The position numbers and the translations under genes were made by a program. DNA of 7,829 bases from Methylophilaceae bacterium UBA6140 (GTDB taxonomy: Bacteria > Pseudomonadota > Gammaproteobacteria > Burkholderiales > Methylophilaceae), in the NCBI GenBank assembly GCA_002423265.1, contig DIVE01000117.1:16718-24546 (forward strand). Reading direction: 5' to 3'. Below, piece by piece: positions 4,294-7,829 of this stretch. The notes below the pieces were generated by a model. The model saw only the letters and a program-made list of their open reading frames with translations. It was not told the origin of the DNA and did no database searches. Every line of letters begins with the position of its first letter. The first letter of the stretch is position 1.

Positions 4294-6884
4294 CCACTTC
4301 AATCAAACGCTACGCCATGCCGCTGTTATTTGCGCTGGCGATTGCCGCCGTGCATTTCAGTCTCTGGTTCGTCATTAATCGCGCACTGCCGCTGATCGAA
4401 GCGCCGCCCATGGTTCAGGGCTTTGCCTACAGCGGTTTCCAGCAAGATCAGAGCCCGCTGGAAAAAACCTATCCGACCGAAGCGCAACTGCTTGAAGATC
4501 TGCGCATCCTCAAATCCCATACCAAACGCATCAGAACCTACGGCGCGGTCGAAAACCCCGAGGTCGCGGCGCTTGCCGAGGCCAGCGGGCTCAAGGTCAC
4601 TGCCGGCGCCTGGATCAGCCCGGTTGCCGAAGACAACGCGCGCGAAATCGAAACCTTACTGGCGCAATCGGCGCTGCACACGAACATCGAACGACTGATC
4701 ATCGGCAACGAAGCGCTGTTGCGTAACGATGTTTCGGTGCCGGAACTGCTGATTTACATCGATCAGGTCAAGGCAGAGACCAGGCTGCCGGTCTCTACGG
4801 CAGAGCCTTGGCATGTCTGGCTGAAGAATCCGGGGCTGGTCAAGCATGTGGATTTCATCGCCGTACACCTGCTGCCCTATCATGAGGGTGTGCCGGTAGA
4901 AGCCGCAGTCGATTACGCCATCGAGCGCTACAAGGAGCTGATGGCAGCCTATCCGCGCAAAAAAATCGTCATCACCGAAATCGGCTGGCCCAGCCGCGGG
5001 CCGGCTATCGGCGCCTCGGTCGCATCGCAGGTCAACCAGGCCCGTTTCGTGCGCGAGTTCCTCGCCAAGACCGCCTATGAGGATTATGACTATTACCTGA
5101 TGGAAGCCATCGACCAGCCGTGGAAAGTCGAAATCGAAGGTTGGGCAGGCCCTTACTGGGGCATGTTCGATGTCGACCGCACGCTGAAATATTCGCTTGC
5201 CGGCGCCGTGCCGAGAGACAGCCGCTGGATCAGCAAGGCAGCCTGGTCTACCCTGCTCGCTTTCATTCCCATCATGTTCATTGCCTGGCGTTTCCGTCAT
5301 TGGCGTGCGGGTGGCCGCATCTCGATGGCCTTGCTGGTGCAGGCCTGCATCACGACCCTGGTGATCGCCTGGAATCTGCCGGGCGATTATTACTACACGC
5401 TGCGCGATTTCATCATTTTGCTTGGCCTGATCATTGCCATGCTGATGACATCGGCCGTGTTGATGATCTATGGCGTCGAGTTCAGCGAAGTCATGTTCAA
5501 GGGCGGCTGGCGCCGCTTTTACAAACGCGCGCAACCCCTGCCGCCGGCGCGCGAAAAATTCGTTTCCGTGCATCTGGCTTGTTACAACGAGCCGCCGGAA
5601 ATGGTGATCGCCACTATCGAGAGCCTTGCCCGGCTGGAATACAGCCGGCTGGAAGTCATTGTCGTCGATAACAACACCAAGGACGAAGCACTGTGGAAAC
5701 CGGTGGAAGCCTATATGGCAACGCTTCCTGCCAACTTCCGTTTCTTCCATCTTCCGCAATGGCCCGGTTTCAAGGCCGGCGCTCTGAACTTCGCGCTGCA
5801 ACAAACCGATCCGCGCGCAGAAATCATCGGCGTGGTCGATGCCGATTACGTTGTAACGCCGGACTGGCTGGCCGTGCTGGTGCCGCATTTCGCAGAGGAT
5901 CAGGTCGCCGTGGTGCAGGCACCGCAAGCGCATCGTGATTGGGAGCACAACTTCTTCCGCCGCATGTGCAACTGGGAATTCGAGGGCTTTTTCCGTACCG
6001 GCATGCATCACCGTCACGAGCGCAACGCGCTGATCCAGCACGGCACCATGACGCTGGTGCGGAAGCAGTCGCTGCAAGACGTAGGCGGCTGGTCCGAATG
6101 GTGCATCTGCGAAGACACCGAGCTAGGCCTGCGCCTGCTGGAAGAAGGCTACGAGCTGCGCTATGTCGACGAGACCTTTGGCCGCGGACTCACCCCCTCC
6201 AACTACAAGGCCTTGAAGTCGCAACGCTTCCGCCGGGCGTTCGGCGCCATGCAGATCCTCAAGCACCACCTGCCAGAACTTCTGGGCAAATCCACGTTGA
6301 ATTCCGGCCAGCGCTATCACTTCCTCACCGGCTGGTTCGGCTGGCTGGGCGATGCGCTGCAGCTTTTCTTCACGCTGGGGTCCATCGGCTGGACCATCGC
6401 CATGCTGGCTTTACCCAACGAATTCAGCCTGCCGATGAGCATCATGCTGATGCCGATCCTGTGTTTTCTTGCGATCAAGGCCGCAATGGGGCCGATACTC
6501 TACCGCAAGACCATGAGCTGCGGCTGGAAGGACATTTTCGGCGCATCGCTCGCCAGCCTCGGCCTGTCGCACGCCATTGCCCAGGGCATCATTCTTGGCA
6601 TCGTGCAAAAGGACGGCATCTTCAAGCCCACCGCCAAGGGCAAGGGGCTGGCCGGCAAAATGGCCTTTATCGAGCCGATTCGAGAGGAATTGCTGCTGCT
6701 GATTGCACTGATTCTGGCGGCAGGCGCCATGCTGATGACACGCGGCCTGGAAAACCTGGATGCCCGTCTGTGGGTGGCGATGCTGAGCCTGCAATCCCTG
6801 CCTTACATCAGCGCTGTTGCCTGTCAGGTAATCGCTTCAAGGCCTGAGCAGGCTGCATCCAAAACCCCCTCCCAAACCTCCTGA
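4290..6884 (+). CDS. bifunctional GH17-GT2 membrane glucan synthase (NdvB-like of the Bradyrhizobium type)
   Basis: 864 residues. In order: N-terminal anchor helix (about 11-30); periplasmic GH17 domain (about 42-305) with acid/base E141 (IIGNEALLR) and nucleophile E230 (VITEIGWPS); helices near 317-336, 345-362 and 372-396; cytoplasmic GT2 domain (about 423-650) with CYNEP (431-435), DNNTKD (460-465), DAD (517-519), the probable catalytic-base motif CEDTELG (607-613), and QRFRR (645-649) at the place of QxxRW; then about five helices (near 683-706, 713-737, 750-772, 798-816, 826-848). Helix count puts GH17 outside and GT2 inside, as the chemistry needs. It likely polymerises glucose from UDP-glucose into a beta-1,3-type glucan, exports it and remodels it. 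It lacks a PilZ domain and bcs neighbours, arguing against cellulose. This is not the GT84 NdvB of Sinorhizobium. The start ATG overlaps the previous stop (ATGA), with no strong ribosome site, so translation is probably coupled. Exact product (linear, branched, cyclic) is inference. Confidence 0.9.
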   Translation: MTTSIKRYAMPLLFALAIAAVHFSLWFVINRALPLIEAPPMVQGFAYSGFQQDQSPLEKTYPTEAQLLEDLRILKSHTKRIRTYGAVENPEVAALAEASGLKVTAGAWISPVAEDNAREIETLLAQSALHTNIERLIIGNEALLRNDVSVPELLIYIDQVKAETRLPVSTAEPWHVWLKNPGLVKHVDFIAVHLLPYHEGVPVEAAVDYAIERYKELMAAYPRKKIVITEIGWPSRGPAIGASVASQVNQARFVREFLAKTAYEDYDYYLMEAIDQPWKVEIEGWAGPYWGMFDVDRTLKYSLAGAVPRDSRWISKAAWSTLLAFIPIMFIAWRFRHWRAGGRISMALLVQACITTLVIAWNLPGDYYYTLRDFIILLGLIIAMLMTSAVLMIYGVEFSEVMFKGGWRRFYKRAQPLPPAREKFVSVHLACYNEPPEMVIATIESLARLEYSRLEVIVVDNNTKDEALWKPVEAYMATLPANFRFFHLPQWPGFKAGALNFALQQTDPRAEIIGVVDADYVVTPDWLAVLVPHFAEDQVAVVQAPQAHRDWEHNFFRRMCNWEFEGFFRTGMHHRHERNALIQHGTMTLVRKQSLQDVGGWSEWCICEDTELGLRLLEEGYELRYVDETFGRGLTPSNYKALKSQRFRRAFGAMQILKHHLPELLGKSTLNSGQRYHFLTGWFGWLGDALQLFFTLGSIGWTIAMLALPNEFSLPMSIMLMPILCFLAIKAAMGPILYRKTMSCGWKDIFGASLASLGLSHAIAQGIILGIVQKDGIFKPTAKGKGLAGKMAFIEPIREELLLLIALILAAGAMLMTRGLENLDARLWVAMLSLQSLPYISAVACQVIASRPEQAASKTPSQTS

Positions 6885-6905
6885 AGCAAAGCCGCCTGTT
6901 GCGGC
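6885..6905 (-). terminator. possible weak terminator between convergent genes
   Basis: A 5-bp stem GCCGC (6891-6895) / GCGGC (6901-6905) with a 5-nt loop lies in the 38-bp gap between the glucan synthase and the ROK kinase, which end facing each other. Read on the minus strand it is followed by TTTGCTT, a broken T-run; read on the plus strand no T-run follows. It may help end the kinase transcript, but the stem is short. Confidence 0.3.
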
Positions 6906-6922
6906 AACTATCGGCCGGATAA

Positions 6923-7829
6923 CTATCTGACAGAGAGCAAGGCTGCGCCGATGATGCCGGCGTGGTCGCCACTGCTTGAGACACTGACATCGATCTTGCC
7001 TCGCAGCACCGGAATCAGATCGCGTTCGAGACGCTGCATGAAAACCGTCTCCATCACTGGCCAGGCATGGCTCATGCCGCCGCCGATAACGACTGTGCGC
7101 ACATCCACCACCTTGAGAATGTGCGCCAGCGTCTGCGCCAGCGCCCTGGCCGCCAAATCAAAGGCGCGCATTGCGTCCCCATCGCCCTGCTCCGCAGATC
7201 GTGCAATCGAGGCTGCGTCCAGCTGTTTGCCTGTCAACGACTGATAGGTGAGACTGACGCCGCTGGCTGAGGCATATTGCTCCATGCAGCCGCGATTGCC
7301 GCAACCGCAGGGCCTGCCGTCCGTTTCGACGATAATGTGGCCGATCTCCATCGCGTAACCGTTCTGACCGGCGAAAGGCTGATGGTTGACGATCAGTCCG
7401 CCCCCAACTCCGGTGCCAAGGCCCATGTAAATCAGATCGGAAATGCTGTCGGCGTGAAGCCTGTATTCACCATAAGCGGCGGCCAGCGCGTCGTTTTCGA
7501 CCACGACCGGCCGTTGCAACAGACGTGCCAGATCACCCGCCAGATCGGCATCATGCAAGCCGGGCAGATTGGGCGATTGCGCGACAGTGCCGCGTAGCGG
7601 ATCGATAAAGCCGGGGAAACCGATGCCGATGGAAGTGACGGCGGGATGGCGTTGCAGCACCTGGCGCAGCGCTTCTGCAGTCACGGCCAGAATCTGCTGC
7701 CAGGCGGCGTCGGCGGCATGGGTGTGGCAGATGGTGGAAAAATCCGCCGCAAAGCGTAGCTCGTCGATCACCGCAAGGCCATCGACAACGCCCACGCGCA
7801 AATTGGTGCCGCCAACATCAACGCCGATG
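6923..7829 (-). CDS. ROK-family sugar kinase, glucokinase-like (N-terminus cut by window edge)
   Basis: 301 residues are visible, lacking only the first few. ROK kinases phosphorylate hexoses (glucose, GlcNAc, ManNAc, fructose) with ATP in the cytoplasm. Seen, numbering from the first visible residue: phosphate-binding DVGGTN (4-9); PNLPG sugar-site region (about 87-91); ENDA (111-114) with catalytic base D113; GLGTGVGGG (136-144); the ROK signature with E161 and H164 (EIGH), the zinc cysteines of CGCGNRGC (C174, C176, C181) and sugar-contacting E183; and a C-terminal VVIGGGMS adenosine-site motif. All key residues are present, so the enzyme should be active. There is no DNA-binding helix-turn-helix domain of the repressor (NagC/XylR/Mlc) type in the visible part, and the window starts too close to the kinase fold for one unless it lies beyond the edge. 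A TTG at 7801 is not a sensible start because it lies after the DVGGTN motif. Substrate is unproven: glucose is the best guess, GlcNAc an alternative. It is convergent with the glucan operon. Confidence 0.9.
   Translation of the reverse strand, partial: IGVDVGGTNLRVGVVDGLAVIDELRFAADFSTICHTHAADAAWQQILAVTAEALRQVLQRHPAVTSIGIGFPGFIDPLRGTVAQSPNLPGLHDADLAGDLARLLQRPVVVENDALAAAYGEYRLHADSISDLIYMGLGTGVGGGLIVNHQPFAGQNGYAMEIGHIIVETDGRPCGCGNRGCMEQYASASGVSLTYQSLTGKQLDAASIARSAEQGDGDAMRAFDLAARALAQTLAHILKVVDVRTVVIGGGMSHAWPVMETVFMQRLERDLIPVLRGKIDVSVSSSGDHAGIIGAALLSVR

Noticed and set aside
4656..6077. Long open frame (473 codons) on the minus strand opposite the glucan synthase
   Set aside because: It lies wholly opposite a gene with intact GH17 and GT2 motifs; its translation is His/Arg/Gln-rich without recognisable motifs, typical of an antisense shadow in GC-rich DNA.
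4290..6884. Cellulose synthase (BcsA) as identity of the GT2 gene
   Set aside because: No PilZ domain, no bcsB/bcsZ/bcsC neighbours, and an N-terminal GH17 domain that fits beta-1,3-glucan synthases instead.
6906..6927. Short direct repeat AACTATC at 6906-6912 and 6921-6927
   Set aside because: Seven bases, two copies, in a convergent gap; expected by chance and with no supporting structure.

Overview
The window looks like chromosomal DNA from a betaproteobacterium, most likely of the Nitrosomonadales/methylotroph type. That placement is an inference from the amiC-tsaE / queG arrangement, moderately high GC, and a glucan synthase of the GH17-GT2 type known from Methylobacillus, Pseudomonas, Azotobacter and Bradyrhizobium. 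I see no mobile elements, tRNAs, rRNAs or CRISPR arrays.

Left part (1-2005) is housekeeping. On the minus strand, tsaE (the ATPase of the t6A tRNA-modification machinery) runs into amiC (a periplasmic N-acetylmuramoyl-L-alanine amidase, cut by the window edge), and the two reading frames overlap by 14 nt. On the plus strand, queG (epoxyqueuosine reductase) starts back-to-back with tsaE: the two ATG codons share two bases in a single CATG. Two tRNA-modification genes therefore diverge from a point with no intergenic DNA.

Middle (2005-2709): a small exported protein of unknown function lies on the minus strand and has a good intrinsic terminator that overlaps the end of queG. The 203-bp region between it and the next plus-strand gene contains a terminator-like hairpin immediately before the glucan genes.

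Right part (2710-6884): a two-gene operon with an ATGA stop/start overlap. The first protein has a periplasmic GH17 (beta-1,3-glucan hydrolase/transglucosylase-like) domain followed by a multi-spanning membrane region. The second is a large fusion: an N-terminal membrane anchor, a second periplasmic GH17 domain, membrane helices, a cytoplasmic family-2 glycosyltransferase and further membrane helices. The likely job is synthesis of a beta-1,3-type glucan from UDP-glucose on the inner face of the membrane, followed by cutting, branching or cyclisation on the periplasmic face by two non-identical GH17 domains. The acceptor-site motif usually written QxxRW reads QRFRR here.

Right edge (6923-7829): a convergent minus-strand ROK-family sugar kinase (glucokinase-like), complete except for a few N-terminal residues beyond the window. 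It could feed glucose 6-phosphate towards UDP-glucose, but the opposite orientation means adjacency is the only link seen.
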